DNA of 57,420 bases from Herbaspirillum sp. Lineage in GTDB: Bacteria; Pseudomonadota; Gammaproteobacteria; Burkholderiales; Burkholderiaceae_D. The notes beneath the pieces were generated by a model. The model did no database searches. It was not told the origin of the DNA and was given only the letters and a program-made list of their open reading frames with translations. Location of the stretch: assembly GCA_028291765.1 (NCBI GenBank), contig JAQGNR010000093.1, positions 1-57,420 on the forward strand, written 5' to 3'. How positions within the stretch are numbered: position 1 is the stretch's first letter; every line of letters begins with the position of its first letter. Below are positions 33,367 through 42,493 of this stretch, piece after piece. Position numbers and translations under genes: made by a program.

Positions 33367-35091
33367 ATGTCTCGTGAAATTGTAAGTCAAGTTATTCGTA
33401 AATTCCTTAGTTCACATAATCCCGAAGTACTGGCGATCACGGGCGATTGGGGTGTTGGAAAAACATATGCAATTCGCGATATCGTCAATAAGTTTGAAGG
33501 AGAAAGCGCATTAAAAAAATATTCTTATGTTTCTTTATTTGGCCTTCATTCCATAGTCCAACTTCGTTCCGCTATTTTTTTAAGATCGGAGGTATTCCCA
33601 TATGTTAAGTGGGAAAAGTGTCGTTTGAAACGTTACTGGAATAGCATAAAAGGATGGATCTTCAATGAAAAAATTCGCTCCAGCTATAGCCATGCGAAGG
33701 AACTAATCCCCTACGGAGGGAAACACGTTGTCGCCGCCATGGAGGTAGTTGCAGGGTCTTTTGTTAAGAATACGATAGTTTGTTTTGATGATCTAGAACG
33801 TCTGGGTAGTGGAATAAAAATTGAAGATTTCTTGGGACTTGTTTCTGAGTTAAAAGAACAACTCAACTGCAAGATAATTATCATACTCAATGAAAAACAA
33901 CTCGAATCTAATGAATCAAAATTTACGAAATATAGCGAAAAAATCATTGATCAAAAATTGTCATTTTCTATCACTGCCTCTGACGCTATATCGCTTGGGC
34001 TTCCCGAAAAAATACCTCTTCGAGAACTCGTGGTCCAAAATATAATTAATTTAGACATAACCAATATTCGGGTTATTCAAAAAATATCCAAAGCGTTATC
34101 GATCATCTATCCACTTATTGATACGCATACAGCAGGAGTGAAAAAACGGGCCGCAAGTATCATTCCTATTTTCGCAGCGGTGCTATACGAATCTGCTCGT
34201 GGCTTCCCCTCGCTAAATGAAGCTTTAGCTTACAACGTTTATAGCAATCTAAGAAAGAAGACGGTGGATAGAACAACCGAACAAACCCAAAAATCTGACT
34301 TGGATTGGACTGCCATGTTTGAACTGTGCAACTTCAAGCATGCCGATGAATTTGATCGTGCAATTCTTTTGTTAATGCAAAATGGTTTTTCTGACGGTTC
34401 GCTACTTGTTAAATATGCGAATGAGCGCGACGCCCTTCACAACCGCGATGCGTTGGCGGAAATATATACGGAATCATGGAATCTATTTCATGACAGGTTT
34501 GACGTAACGAGCGAACAGTTAGCAGATAGTTTTTTGGTATCAGTGAAACAAGCTGCAATTACAATTGCTCCTTTGAACATCAATAGCGCGGTCGTATTAA
34601 TAAGAAGCTTAGGACTCGAAGAAAAAGCGGACGAAATTATTGAGACTTATATAAAGTTACATCAGGATACTCCATCGATATTTGATCCAAAAAATTGGTT
34701 TTCTCATGATGACATTACCGATCCTGGCATGCGCAAACGTTTTTCTGAATGTCTCACTGCTTCCAGTAATGAATTAACCCTACAACAAGCAGCGGATATG
34801 ATTATCGCGAATGACCATTGGGATGACGCGATTGCTCGGGCACTATCTATTGCGTCGCCCGATGGCATAGTTGAACTTCTTATGAACAACCAAGGAAGCA
34901 ATTTATCTCGATTAATCCAAGGTATTCAAAATCCACCAGTCCCTTTGGAAGTTCGAGCGGTAATCCAACCATTGATTACCGAAGCACTTGAGAAAATAGG
35001 CAGATCATCCCCATTAAACGCAATACAAGTGAATCGCTATGGCGTGGATGTAAAGGCAGCCTCAGCGACATTTTCGAAGCAAATGCCATAA
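33367..35091 (+). CDS. KAP-family P-loop NTPase
   Basis: 574 aa from ATG 33367 (AAGGG 6 nt before it; a longer frame from 33301 lacks one). VLAITGDWGVGKTYAI (Walker A at 26-33) and IVCFDDLERLGSGI (Walker B, about residue 141) are the KAP signatures; IIIILNEKQLESNESKF is the sensor strand. No strong TM insertion is visible, unlike many KAP proteins. The C-terminal half is helical and unrecognised (repeat-like). KAP NTPases are common in phage-defence gene neighbourhoods. The 70-nt gap to the following 2-TM gene suggests an operon. AT-rich. Confidence 0.88.
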   Translation: MSREIVSQVIRKFLSSHNPEVLAITGDWGVGKTYAIRDIVNKFEGESALKKYSYVSLFGLHSIVQLRSAIFLRSEVFPYVKWEKCRLKRYWNSIKGWIFNEKIRSSYSHAKELIPYGGKHVVAAMEVVAGSFVKNTIVCFDDLERLGSGIKIEDFLGLVSELKEQLNCKIIIILNEKQLESNESKFTKYSEKIIDQKLSFSITASDAISLGLPEKIPLRELVVQNIINLDITNIRVIQKISKALSIIYPLIDTHTAGVKKRAASIIPIFAAVLYESARGFPSLNEALAYNVYSNLRKKTVDRTTEQTQKSDLDWTAMFELCNFKHADEFDRAILLLMQNGFSDGSLLVKYANERDALHNRDALAEIYTESWNLFHDRFDVTSEQLADSFLVSVKQAAITIAPLNINSAVVLIRSLGLEEKADEIIETYIKLHQDTPSIFDPKNWFSHDDITDPGMRKRFSECLTASSNELTLQQAADMIIANDHWDDAIARALSIASPDGIVELLMNNQGSNLSRLIQGIQNPPVPLEVRAVIQPLITEALEKIGRSSPLNAIQVNRYGVDVKAASATFSKQMP

Positions 35092-35161
35092 CCCCCTTCA
35101 TAAATTCGATACTCAATAAATTATATTCAACCTTGCCTTAATAACAAAAAGAGGGAAAACA

Positions 35162-35794
35162 ATGGCAAAAGAAAAATTCAATGTTCCGCTCGCGGTTAAA
35201 TTAATTTTTTCTATACTCGCAATTACGGTGTTTTCTTTTGCGTTCTGCGCGATGACAAATAAAATCACCGTGGCCGAATTGCCCTCTTGGTTACAGGCTC
35301 TTTGGGGTCTTATAGCAATTCTTGCAATCCTTGGTATGGGTATATATCAAGTTGATTCGGCCAAAGAACAAGCTGAGGCCACCGACCAAATTTTGGTCAG
35401 GCGTCGTTACGCTGCGCTACGAGCAATTCTTGATGATGCTCATGACCAATGCGAAAGTCTGCGGCCTGAATTTCATGACCATGATGAAGCTTTTGGAATT
35501 TTCTCGTTTGTTTTAAATTTTGATGAGCGTGCCTTTAATGGTGTTCTAGAGACAATTGAACGTGTGCCACTTCACGAATTAGATAATTATCAAATCGTAA
35601 AATCATTATCTGGCATTCGGAATCTACTCATTAACATAACCTCCATAATTTCATTCGCATCGGATCAAGCCAGAAGCAAAATTGGCGAAGAGGGCGGCAC
35701 GCCTGATTACGCCATAAAAGATCGGGGCCGGATTCTTATAGATGAAGTGAATTCGTTATATAAAGCAGCTATTACCGAAATCAGTTCAACCTAA
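35162..35794 (+). CDS. Two-TM membrane protein, partner of the KAP NTPase
   Basis: 210 aa, GAGGG 7 nt upstream. Two TM segments (residues about 10-30, LAVKLIFSILAITVFSFAF, and 40-60, WLQALWGLIAILAILGMGIY) followed by a cytoplasmic helical domain starting with coiled-coil-like DSAKEQAEATDQILVRRRYAALRAILDDAHDQ. No family recognised; it resembles phage/defence-associated membrane proteins with a short two-TM anchor. It likely acts as membrane anchor or effector for the adjacent KAP NTPase. Confidence 0.72.
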   Translation: MAKEKFNVPLAVKLIFSILAITVFSFAFCAMTNKITVAELPSWLQALWGLIAILAILGMGIYQVDSAKEQAEATDQILVRRRYAALRAILDDAHDQCESLRPEFHDHDEAFGIFSFVLNFDERAFNGVLETIERVPLHELDNYQIVKSLSGIRNLLINITSIISFASDQARSKIGEEGGTPDYAIKDRGRILIDEVNSLYKAAITEISST

Positions 35795-36044
35795 ACAACG
35801 CTAGTCCGTACCTCATGTACAAGTCTTCACATGTTTTTTTCAAACCCTCTAATTTCTAATTGCACAAAACTGGCATCGCTGAACTACATTCTCGCGGATC
35901 CGTCCCCCGCGTATGAGGACACGCGCTCCACACCATAGGCATACAACCAGCAAGTGCGATCAGCATCCAACTCTGGCCGGGTAGTGATGCCTTTGCCCCG
36001 ATAAAACATGGCTGTCAATTGGCAAACTTCGGCGCAATAGACGT
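35795..36044. other. Intergenic, right end of the accessory block
   Basis: No gene seen. It lies between the last defence-type gene and the tRNA-Ser terminator. Confidence 0.4.
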
Positions 36045-36079
36045 AAAAAAGCCCCTAAGTCGTTGATTACTTAGAGGCT
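36045..36079 (-). terminator. Terminator of tRNA-Ser
   Basis: Minus-strand stem AGCCTCTAAGT / ACTTAGGGGCT (one mismatch), 8-nt loop, then six T, 35 nt after the tRNA 3' end. Confidence 0.8.
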
Positions 36080-36113
36080 CTTAGGCAAACTTTATTAAAA
36101 TTTGCAGTGTACT

Positions 36114-36204
36114 TGGCGGAGAAAGGGGGATTCGAACCCCCGGTAGGCTATGAACCTACACACGCTTTCCAGGCGTGCGACTTAAACCACTCATCCATCT
36201 CTCC
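36114..36204 (-). tRNA. tRNA-Ser(GGA)
   Basis: 91 nt with encoded CCA. Acceptor GGAGAGA pairs TTTCTCC (one G-U), anticodon stem CACGC/GCGTG with loop CTGGAAA gives anticodon GGA (reads UCC/UCU), a long class II variable arm, T arm GGGGGTTCGAATCCCCC. Its 3' end faces the accessory block, and a partial copy of this end lies at 11786-11830. Confidence 0.96.
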
Positions 36205-36306
36205 TGAATTTCTGCTTCGTTTTCACGAAGCCGCTGATTATAGCAATAAATCAGCCAAAAAGAGACCGTTTTTCGCTGCTTTCACCCCGTCAATAGCCTG
36301 CAACGG

Positions 36307-38289
36307 CTACTGCGCTTCTTTCAGCTGCTCCAAAATAGCCGGATTTTCCAGCGTCGAAACGTCCTGCGTGATTTCCTCGCCCTTGGCCAGAATACGCAAC
36401 AAGCGGCGCATGATCTTGCCCGAACGCGTCTTCGGCAGGTTGTCGCCAAAACGAATTTCCTTCGGCTTGGCAATCGGCCCGATTTCCTTGGCTACCCAAT
36501 CACGCAGTTCCTTGGCGATCTGTTTGGCTTCTTCCCCCACCGGCCGCGGACGCTTCAATACAACAAAGGCGCAAATCGATTCGCCGGTAGTTTCATCCGG
36601 CTTGCCCACCACCGCAGCCTCCGCCACCATCGCGTGCGCCACCAATGCCGATTCGATCTCCATGGTGCCCATCCGATGGCCCGAGACATTCAGCACATCG
36701 TCGATGCGCCCGGTAATGGTGAAGTAACCAGTGTCCTTATTGCGGATCGCACCGTCGCCGGCCAGATAGATATTCCCGCCAAGCTCTGCAGGAAAATAAC
36801 TTTTCTTGAACCGCGCCGGATCGTTCCAGATGGTGCGGATCATCGAAGGCCAGGGACGTTTGATGACCAGGATACCGCCCTCCCCGTCCGGCAAATCCGT
36901 GCCGGTTTCATCGACGATCGCCGCCATGATGCCAGGCAGCGGCAAGGTGCATGAGCCAGGCACCAGCGGCGTGGCCCCCGGCAATGGCGTAATCACGTGA
37001 CCGCCGGTTTCGGTTTGCCAGAATGTATCGACGATCGGGCAGTTTTCACGGCCGATGTTTTTGTAATACCACATCCAGGCTTCAGGATTGATCGGCTCGC
37101 CAACTGTGCCCAGCAGCCGCAGCGACGATAGGTCGTAGCGATCGGGATGGATTTTTTCATCGGCATCGGCAGCCTTGATCAGTGAGCGGATCGCCGTCGG
37201 CGCGGTGTAGAAAATGGTCGCCTTGTGACGCTGCACCATTTCCCAGAAACGGCCGGCGTTCGGGTAGGTCGGCACGCCTTCAAAGATGATTTGCGTCGCG
37301 CCCACCGCCAGCGGGCCGTAGGCGATATAGGTGTGGCCGGTGATCCAGCCGATGTCGGCCGTGCTCCAGTAGATGTCGTCCGGCTTGATGTCGAAACTCC
37401 ATTTCATCGTCAATGCCGCCCACAGCAAAAATCCCCCCGAGCTATGCTGCACGCCCTTCGGTGTGCCGGTGGAGCCGGATGTGTAGAGGATAAACAGCGG
37501 ATGTTCGGCATCGACCCATTCCGGCGCGCAATCGTCCGATTGATTGGCAACCAGATCGTGCAGCCAGAGGTCGCGCCCTTCCGTCCAGGGAATATCGGCG
37601 CCGCTGCGACGGTAGACAATGACGTTTTTGATGATGTCGCAGCCACCCAGGGCCAGCGCTTCGTCGACGATCGCTTTTAACGGCAGTTGCTTGCCGCCGC
37701 GCACTTGTTGATCCGCCGTCAGCACCGCAACAGCGCCGGCATCGATGATTCGTTCCTGCAGCGATTTTGCCGAAAAGCCGCCAAAGACGACCGAATGTGT
37801 CGCGCCGATGCGCGCGCATGCCTGCATCGCTACCACGCCTTCCACTGACATCGGCATGTAGATGACGACGCGGTCGCCTTTTTTGATGCCCAGCGATTTC
37901 AGGCCATTGGCGAATTTGCAGACTTTCTGGTGCAGCGCACGATAGGTAATCGGGGCCACTTTGCCGTCGTCGGACTCGAAGATAATCGCGGTTTTATCGG
38001 CGTTGCCGTTGGTCAGATTGATGTCTAGGCAGTTATACGAGACGTTGAGCTTGCCGTCTTCAAACCATTTGTAGAACGGGGCGTCGGTTTCATTGAGTGT
38101 TTTAGTAAAGGGCTGATGCCAGTGCAGCGTTTCACGCGCCAGACGCGCCCAGAAACCTTCATAGTCGCGCGCCGCTTCGTCGCATAAGGCCCGATAAGCC
38201 GGCATGCCTGAAATATTGGCTTGCTTTACGAATGCAGGCGTCGGTTCGAATACCCGGTTTTCCTGCGTGAATGTTTCAATATTAGCCAA
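36307..38289 (-). CDS. acs: Acetyl-CoA synthetase
   Basis: 660 aa, the usual length. AMP-forming ligase motifs: [22 protein letters not shown], then [16 protein letters not shown], and the C-terminal catalytic lysine region [15 protein letters not shown] (the Lys acetylated by Pat-type enzymes). It activates acetate to acetyl-CoA via acetyl-AMP. The start appears to be TTG at 38289 (GGGAGA 7 nt upstream, MANIETF...). It follows the tRNA region and is convergent with nothing; a terminator at 38466-38494 lies upstream on the same strand. Confidence 0.96.
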   Translation of the reverse strand: MANIETFTQENRVFEPTPAFVKQANISGMPAYRALCDEAARDYEGFWARLARETLHWHQPFTKTLNETDAPFYKWFEDGKLNVSYNCLDINLTNGNADKTAIIFESDDGKVAPITYRALHQKVCKFANGLKSLGIKKGDRVVIYMPMSVEGVVAMQACARIGATHSVVFGGFSAKSLQERIIDAGAVAVLTADQQVRGGKQLPLKAIVDEALALGGCDIIKNVIVYRRSGADIPWTEGRDLWLHDLVANQSDDCAPEWVDAEHPLFILYTSGSTGTPKGVQHSSGGFLLWAALTMKWSFDIKPDDIYWSTADIGWITGHTYIAYGPLAVGATQIIFEGVPTYPNAGRFWEMVQRHKATIFYTAPTAIRSLIKAADADEKIHPDRYDLSSLRLLGTVGEPINPEAWMWYYKNIGRENCPIVDTFWQTETGGHVITPLPGATPLVPGSCTLPLPGIMAAIVDETGTDLPDGEGGILVIKRPWPSMIRTIWNDPARFKKSYFPAELGGNIYLAGDGAIRNKDTGYFTITGRIDDVLNVSGHRMGTMEIESALVAHAMVAEAAVVGKPDETTGESICAFVVLKRPRPVGEEAKQIAKELRDWVAKEIGPIAKPKEIRFGDNLPKTRSGKIMRRLLRILAKGEEITQDVSTLENPAILEQLKEAQ

Positions 38290-38465
38290 AATTGTCTCCC
38301 AACATTAATTCACAAAACATAGGTTGTTACGCTTACTCAGGCCTTACATAGGAGGCGCCAAGCTATCCGGCTGGCAACTTCTTAGCCTCCTGCAGTCCGG
38401 TATAAGAGCGGCCACTGCTGGCATAGCTTGTACATTTTATCAACATCCGGCTATTTTTCCGACGC

Positions 38466-38494
38466 AAAAAATGAATGCCGGCATGAAGCCGGCA
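38466..38494 (-). terminator. Intrinsic terminator after the first Bug receptor gene
   Basis: Minus strand: TGCCGGC-TTCAT-GCCGGCA then TTCATTTTTTG. It sits 39 nt after the stop at 38533 and separates this cluster from acs. Confidence 0.65.
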
Positions 38495-38532
38495 AATGAC
38501 ATCGCCAAGACCGAGGATGACAAACGCTCTGT

Positions 38533-39537
38533 TCAGTCGGTCTGGATGCCTGCGCTTTGCGCCACTTTTTTCCAGCGCGCGATCTCGTCGCTGACCAGAT
38601 GGGCGAATTCAGCCGGCTGCATGCTCATTGGTTCAGCGCCATCGCGTAAAAAGGCCTCACGCATTTCAGGCAATTGGACAATCCTGTTGATTTCAGCATT
38701 CAGTTTGGCCACCAGCGGCGCCGGCAAGCCAGGCGGCCCAAGCACGCCCCACCAAAGTTCGACCTCATAGCCGGGAATGCCGTTTTTTGCCAGCGGCGCA
38801 ATATCCGGCGCGACAGCCGACGGGCTCAGGCTGGCGATGCCCACCGCGCGTAGTTGGCCGGATCTGATCTGCGGCAACAGCGATGGCGCGCTGGCGATCA
38901 CCACTTGGACGTGTCCGCCCATCAGGTCGGTGACCGCCGGGGCGATGCCCTTATAAGGTACATGGGTCATTTTAATGTGCGCCACATCGTCCAGAATTTC
39001 GGAAGCGAAGTGATTGATGCTGCCGATCCCCGATGTGCCGTAATTCAGCTGGCCTGGATGCGCTTTGGCATAGCTGATGAATTCGGCCCCCGTATGGACC
39101 GGCAAGCTGTCCGAGACAGCCAGAATCAGCGGCCCTTTTGCCAATGTTGCAACCGGCGTCAAATCTCTGCTGCGATCAAAGGCAGCACTGGCATGAATGG
39201 CGGCGTTAGTCGTGAATGAGGAGGATACGACCAGCAGTGTGTAACCGTCGGCGGCCGAGCGGGCCACGTAGTTGCTGGCAATGACCGCGCTGGCGCCAGG
39301 CCGGTCTTCCACGATCACCGGCTGGCCGAGGCTGGTAGTGAGCTGTCGCCCGAGCAGACGCGCAAAAACATCGTTGGAGCCTCCCGGCGCGGCAGGCACC
39401 ACCAGCGTGATCGGCTTGGAGGGATACTTATCTTCGGCCCTGGCGGGCAATGCAAGCATGCCGATAAGAACCGCGGCCGCAGTCAAAGCGCGGCTGGTTT
39501 GCAGGAAAAGGGAGGGCTGTCGAGCGGTCGAAAACAT
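38533..39537 (-). CDS. Tripartite tricarboxylate transporter receptor (Bug/TctC family), copy 1
   Basis: 334 aa. Signal peptide (residues 1-34, ending LPARA), then the Bug fold: KYPSKPITLVVPAAPGGSNDVFARLLG, IVEDRPGASAVIASNYVARSAADGYTLL, and LNYGTSGIGSINHFASEIL. It binds an unidentified carboxylate in the periplasm. No TctA/TctB membrane genes are in the window, as is common for the expanded Bug families of Burkholderiales. Co-directional with the next three genes; GGAG 7 nt before the ATG. Confidence 0.92.
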   Translation of the reverse strand: MFSTARQPSLFLQTSRALTAAAVLIGMLALPARAEDKYPSKPITLVVPAAPGGSNDVFARLLGRQLTTSLGQPVIVEDRPGASAVIASNYVARSAADGYTLLVVSSSFTTNAAIHASAAFDRSRDLTPVATLAKGPLILAVSDSLPVHTGAEFISYAKAHPGQLNYGTSGIGSINHFASEILDDVAHIKMTHVPYKGIAPAVTDLMGGHVQVVIASAPSLLPQIRSGQLRAVGIASLSPSAVAPDIAPLAKNGIPGYEVELWWGVLGPPGLPAPLVAKLNAEINRIVQLPEMREAFLRDGAEPMSMQPAEFAHLVSDEIARWKKVAQSAGIQTD

Positions 39538-39608
39538 GATCGGTCTCCTTCGTTTTTATTATGAGAACATCGAGTGTAACAAGCTGATCGACTGCGGCGC
39601 GCTTCGCC

Positions 39609-40589
39609 CTATTTCAAAGTGATTCCAGCATCGTGAATCAGGCCGCCCCATTTCGCTTGTTCGGATTTCAGATAAAGCGCGAAGTCCTTTGGCGAGCCGC
39701 CGAGCGCATCGCTGCCTTCGGCGGTCATTTTTTCCAACATGTCCGGCCTTTTCAGGATTTGATTAACTTGCTGGTTGATTTGCACCACCACCGCAGAGGG
39801 CATATGGGCCGGCCCCACCAAGCCGGACCAGGTGACAGCTTCAAAGCCGGGGAAACCGGATTCGGCCAGCGTCGGCACCGATGGCAATGCATTCAGGCGC
39901 TTGGCCGAGGTCACCGCCAACGCGCGCAGTTTGCCGCTTCCGACCAGCGCCATAACCGACTGCGTGTTGCCGAAATAGAGATCGAACTGGCCGCCGATCA
40001 GATCGACTAGCGCCGGGCTGGCGCCTTTGTAGGGAATATTCAGCAGTTTCACGTTGGCCCGGCGGGCCAGCATCTCGCCGGCCAGATGACCGACAGTACC
40101 GTTACCTGCCAGACCGATCTTCAATCCATCCTTGGTTTCCTTTGCACCCTTCAGCAAATCGGCCACGCTCTTATAGGGTGAACTACTCGCCACCACCAGT
40201 ACCATCGGTTGCTGCGCAACGAGCACGATGGGCACGAAGTCTTTGGATGGATCAAACGGCATTTCGGGGTAGAGCGATGGATTAATCGTCAGATTGGTGG
40301 CTTGTCCCATGCCGATCGTGTAACCATCGGCGGCCGCCTTGGCGACCAAGTCGAGACCGATGTTACCGCCCGCACCAGGATGATTTTCCACCACAAAGGC
40401 TTTGCCGTTTTCCTTGCCCAATTGGGCTCCGATCATGCGGCTCAGCATATCGGTGCCGCCGCCGGGCGGAAAAGGCACAATCAGACGCACCGGTTTGTCC
40501 GGCCATTTTTCCTGTGCGATGGCGCTGTCGGCGAAGGTGGCGGCCAGCATTAGGCTGCCGAGAAAGGTGATGTATTGGCGTCGATCCAT
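39609..40589 (-). CDS. Tripartite tricarboxylate transporter receptor (Bug/TctC family), copy 2
   Basis: 326 aa, signal peptide ending SAIAQE, Bug motifs PVRLIVPFPPGGGTDMLSRMIG, VENHPGAGGNIGLDLVAKAAADGYTIG, and KIGLAGNGTVGHLAGEML. It is clearly homologous to but diverged from copy 1, so the two probably bind different ligands. It lies 68 nt after the aldolase gene and in the same direction, suggesting that the ligand is a substrate of the pathway encoded upstream. Confidence 0.92.
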   Translation of the reverse strand: MDRRQYITFLGSLMLAATFADSAIAQEKWPDKPVRLIVPFPPGGGTDMLSRMIGAQLGKENGKAFVVENHPGAGGNIGLDLVAKAAADGYTIGMGQATNLTINPSLYPEMPFDPSKDFVPIVLVAQQPMVLVVASSSPYKSVADLLKGAKETKDGLKIGLAGNGTVGHLAGEMLARRANVKLLNIPYKGASPALVDLIGGQFDLYFGNTQSVMALVGSGKLRALAVTSAKRLNALPSVPTLAESGFPGFEAVTWSGLVGPAHMPSAVVVQINQQVNQILKRPDMLEKMTAEGSDALGGSPKDFALYLKSEQAKWGGLIHDAGITLK

Positions 40590-40657
40590 TTTTTATCTTT
40601 TTAGTTTGAATAGAAATACATTGGAATATTGAACAGCAATCTATAGCAGACACCCGA

Positions 40658-41356
40658 TCAAAGCGGCACCCCCTTGTTACGCAGAATACTATCGAATCGC
40701 TCGGGATCGGAAGAGCCTTCGCGGTTCGATGCGCGGATCGCATTCTCTCTTTTAATATGTGCCTGCACGACCGGCAGAAGCGCCTCGACTTCTGACGCCT
40801 CGATCGCAATCACGCCATCGGCATCGCCGAGAATCAAGTCGCCGGGCAAAACCACCAGTCCGGCGCAGGAAATCGGCACATTGATGGCGCCCGGACCTTC
40901 CTTGCTGGGACCGCGGTGGGTATGGCCGCGTGCAAATACCGGCAACTCGCCTTCGGCCCATTCCACCAGATCGCGCACCGCACCGTCGATGACCAATCCG
41001 CCCAATTGACGGGCCAGCGCGGTGGTGCGCATCAAGCCGCCCATTAAAGCCTGCGTCACGTCGCCGCCGCCGTCAATCACCAGGATATCGCCCGGTTGCG
41101 CCATGGTCAGGGCTTTGTGAATCATCAGGTTGTCGCCCGGGCGCACCCTCACCGTGACGGCCGGACCGCACATCGTCATTGCGAGCATGCCGTGGTAAAT
41201 GCGCAAACCGGTTGCGCCGATGCTGCGTCCCATGCAGTCGCCGGCGACCGCCACCGGCACCTTGCGAAATGCCTCGATCAGGCCGCTGGACAAGCGTTCT
41301 ACGCGTGGGTTGATCCGAAAGCCGGGTGGCCATATTTCCGTGGTATTGACGCTCAT
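40658..41356 (-). CDS. RraA-like/4-hydroxy-4-methyl-2-oxoglutarate aldolase-family protein
   Basis: 232 aa. AGDCMGRSIGATG, GDILVIDGGGDVTQALMGG, and the active-site signature GLVIDGAVRDLVEW (G-x-x-x-D-G-x-x-R-D) mark the RraA/HMG-aldolase family, with metal-binding Asp and substrate Arg present. HMG/CHA aldolases split branched hydroxy-oxo acids to pyruvate. Its neighbours (D-2-hydroxyacid dehydrogenase, carboxylate receptors) favour an aldolase over an RNase E regulator. The ATG overlaps the dehydrogenase stop (ATGA) with AAAGGA upstream. Confidence 0.85.
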   Translation of the reverse strand: MSVNTTEIWPPGFRINPRVERLSSGLIEAFRKVPVAVAGDCMGRSIGATGLRIYHGMLAMTMCGPAVTVRVRPGDNLMIHKALTMAQPGDILVIDGGGDVTQALMGGLMRTTALARQLGGLVIDGAVRDLVEWAEGELPVFARGHTHRGPSKEGPGAINVPISCAGLVVLPGDLILGDADGVIAIEASEVEALLPVVQAHIKRENAIRASNREGSSDPERFDSILRNKGVPL

Positions 41357-42351
41357 ATGATCCTTTCAGTAATGTGGGAAGGGGCAAGAACCTGTGGATT
41401 CACGCAAGCAGCAGCGTCCATCGTTTCACCGCGCAGGAAGTTCAGAATATTGCGGGCGGCGCCATCGGCCATCGCCGCCAGTGCGGCCGGCGTCGAGCCG
41501 CCGATATGCGGCGTGAGCACGGTATTGGATAAGCGCAGCAATGCACTGTCCGCAGGCAGCGGCTCGGTCTCCATCGTGTCGAGACCGGCTGCGAAAAGAT
41601 GGCCGGCTTGCAACGCGTCGATCAATGCCTGCTCATCGATGCATTCACCGCGCGCCGTGTTGATGACAATGGCGCCTTTCGGCAGCAGCGCAAGCTGCAC
41701 CGCGCCAATCATGCCGCGCGACTGCGCCGTCAGCGGCACATGCAAGCTCAACACGTCGCTTTGGGCCAGCAATGTATCGAGCGAAGCAACGAAGGCAACC
41801 TGCGAGACCGGCCGGCAGTCCGGTCGCACATTATCGAATGCCAATACCCGCATACCCAAGGCCATGCACACAGCGGCCACGCGCTGGGCGACCTGGCCAA
41901 AACCGACCAGACCGATCGTACGGCCCTGCATTTGCAAGCCATTCTGAACACGCGACCATCTGCCGTCGCGCAATTGGTTATCCATCCAGGTGATTCTGCG
42001 GGCGGCGGCAAACATCAACCCCAATGTCAGCTCAGCCACCGATTGCGCATTCGCGCCAGGCGTGACATACACCGGAATGCCGCGCGCACTCGCCGCATCC
42101 ACATCGATATTGTTGACGCCCACGCCGTGCTTGGAAATGACCTTCAGGCTCGGACACGCTGCGATTGCCTTGCCGGAAAGCGTTACGGTCCGGGAAATAA
42201 CCGCATCGATCGGCACCGACGCCATCAGATGCTCCAACGCCTCGGCATCCCCGGCGTCTTGTAAAAACAGTACCCGGCATTGCGACTCTTCGAGACGCTT
42301 CATGCCTGCCGGCGCCAAATCTGGCGCCGTGACGAGAACGGTATAAGACAT
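41353..42351 (-). CDS. D-isomer-specific 2-hydroxyacid dehydrogenase
   Basis: 332 aa. The NAD(P) domain has TIGLVGFGQVAQRVAAV (G-x-G-x-x-G); the substrate-site segment is KVISKHGVGVNNID; catalytic Arg lies in INTARGECIDEQAL-flanking sequence and the His in LTPHIGGSTPAALAAM (with the E in LDTMETEPLP). It should interconvert a 2-oxoacid and its D-2-hydroxyacid; phosphoglycerate or hydroxypyruvate are usual substrates of close relatives, but specificity is open. Coupled with the RraA-like gene. Confidence 0.9.
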   Translation of the reverse strand: MSYTVLVTAPDLAPAGMKRLEESQCRVLFLQDAGDAEALEHLMASVPIDAVISRTVTLSGKAIAACPSLKVISKHGVGVNNIDVDAASARGIPVYVTPGANAQSVAELTLGLMFAAARRITWMDNQLRDGRWSRVQNGLQMQGRTIGLVGFGQVAQRVAAVCMALGMRVLAFDNVRPDCRPVSQVAFVASLDTLLAQSDVLSLHVPLTAQSRGMIGAVQLALLPKGAIVINTARGECIDEQALIDALQAGHLFAAGLDTMETEPLPADSALLRLSNTVLTPHIGGSTPAALAAMADGAARNILNFLRGETMDAAACVNPQVLAPSHITERII

Positions 42352-42493
42352 ACGCTGAAGCCCTGCGTCATTAATCGTGGGCCATTATCCAAAAATTACA
42401 TGCATAAGGTCTATTCTCTAAATTTCATCGATATATAAACGGCAGGAATGTAATTGGGCGCGATTTTCAGCTGCAAAGCGGTCGGCGGCAGAG

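Noticed and set aside
36107..36727. Plus-strand open frame of about 200 codons
   Set aside because: It runs through the tRNA-Ser and antisense to acs; a shadow frame.
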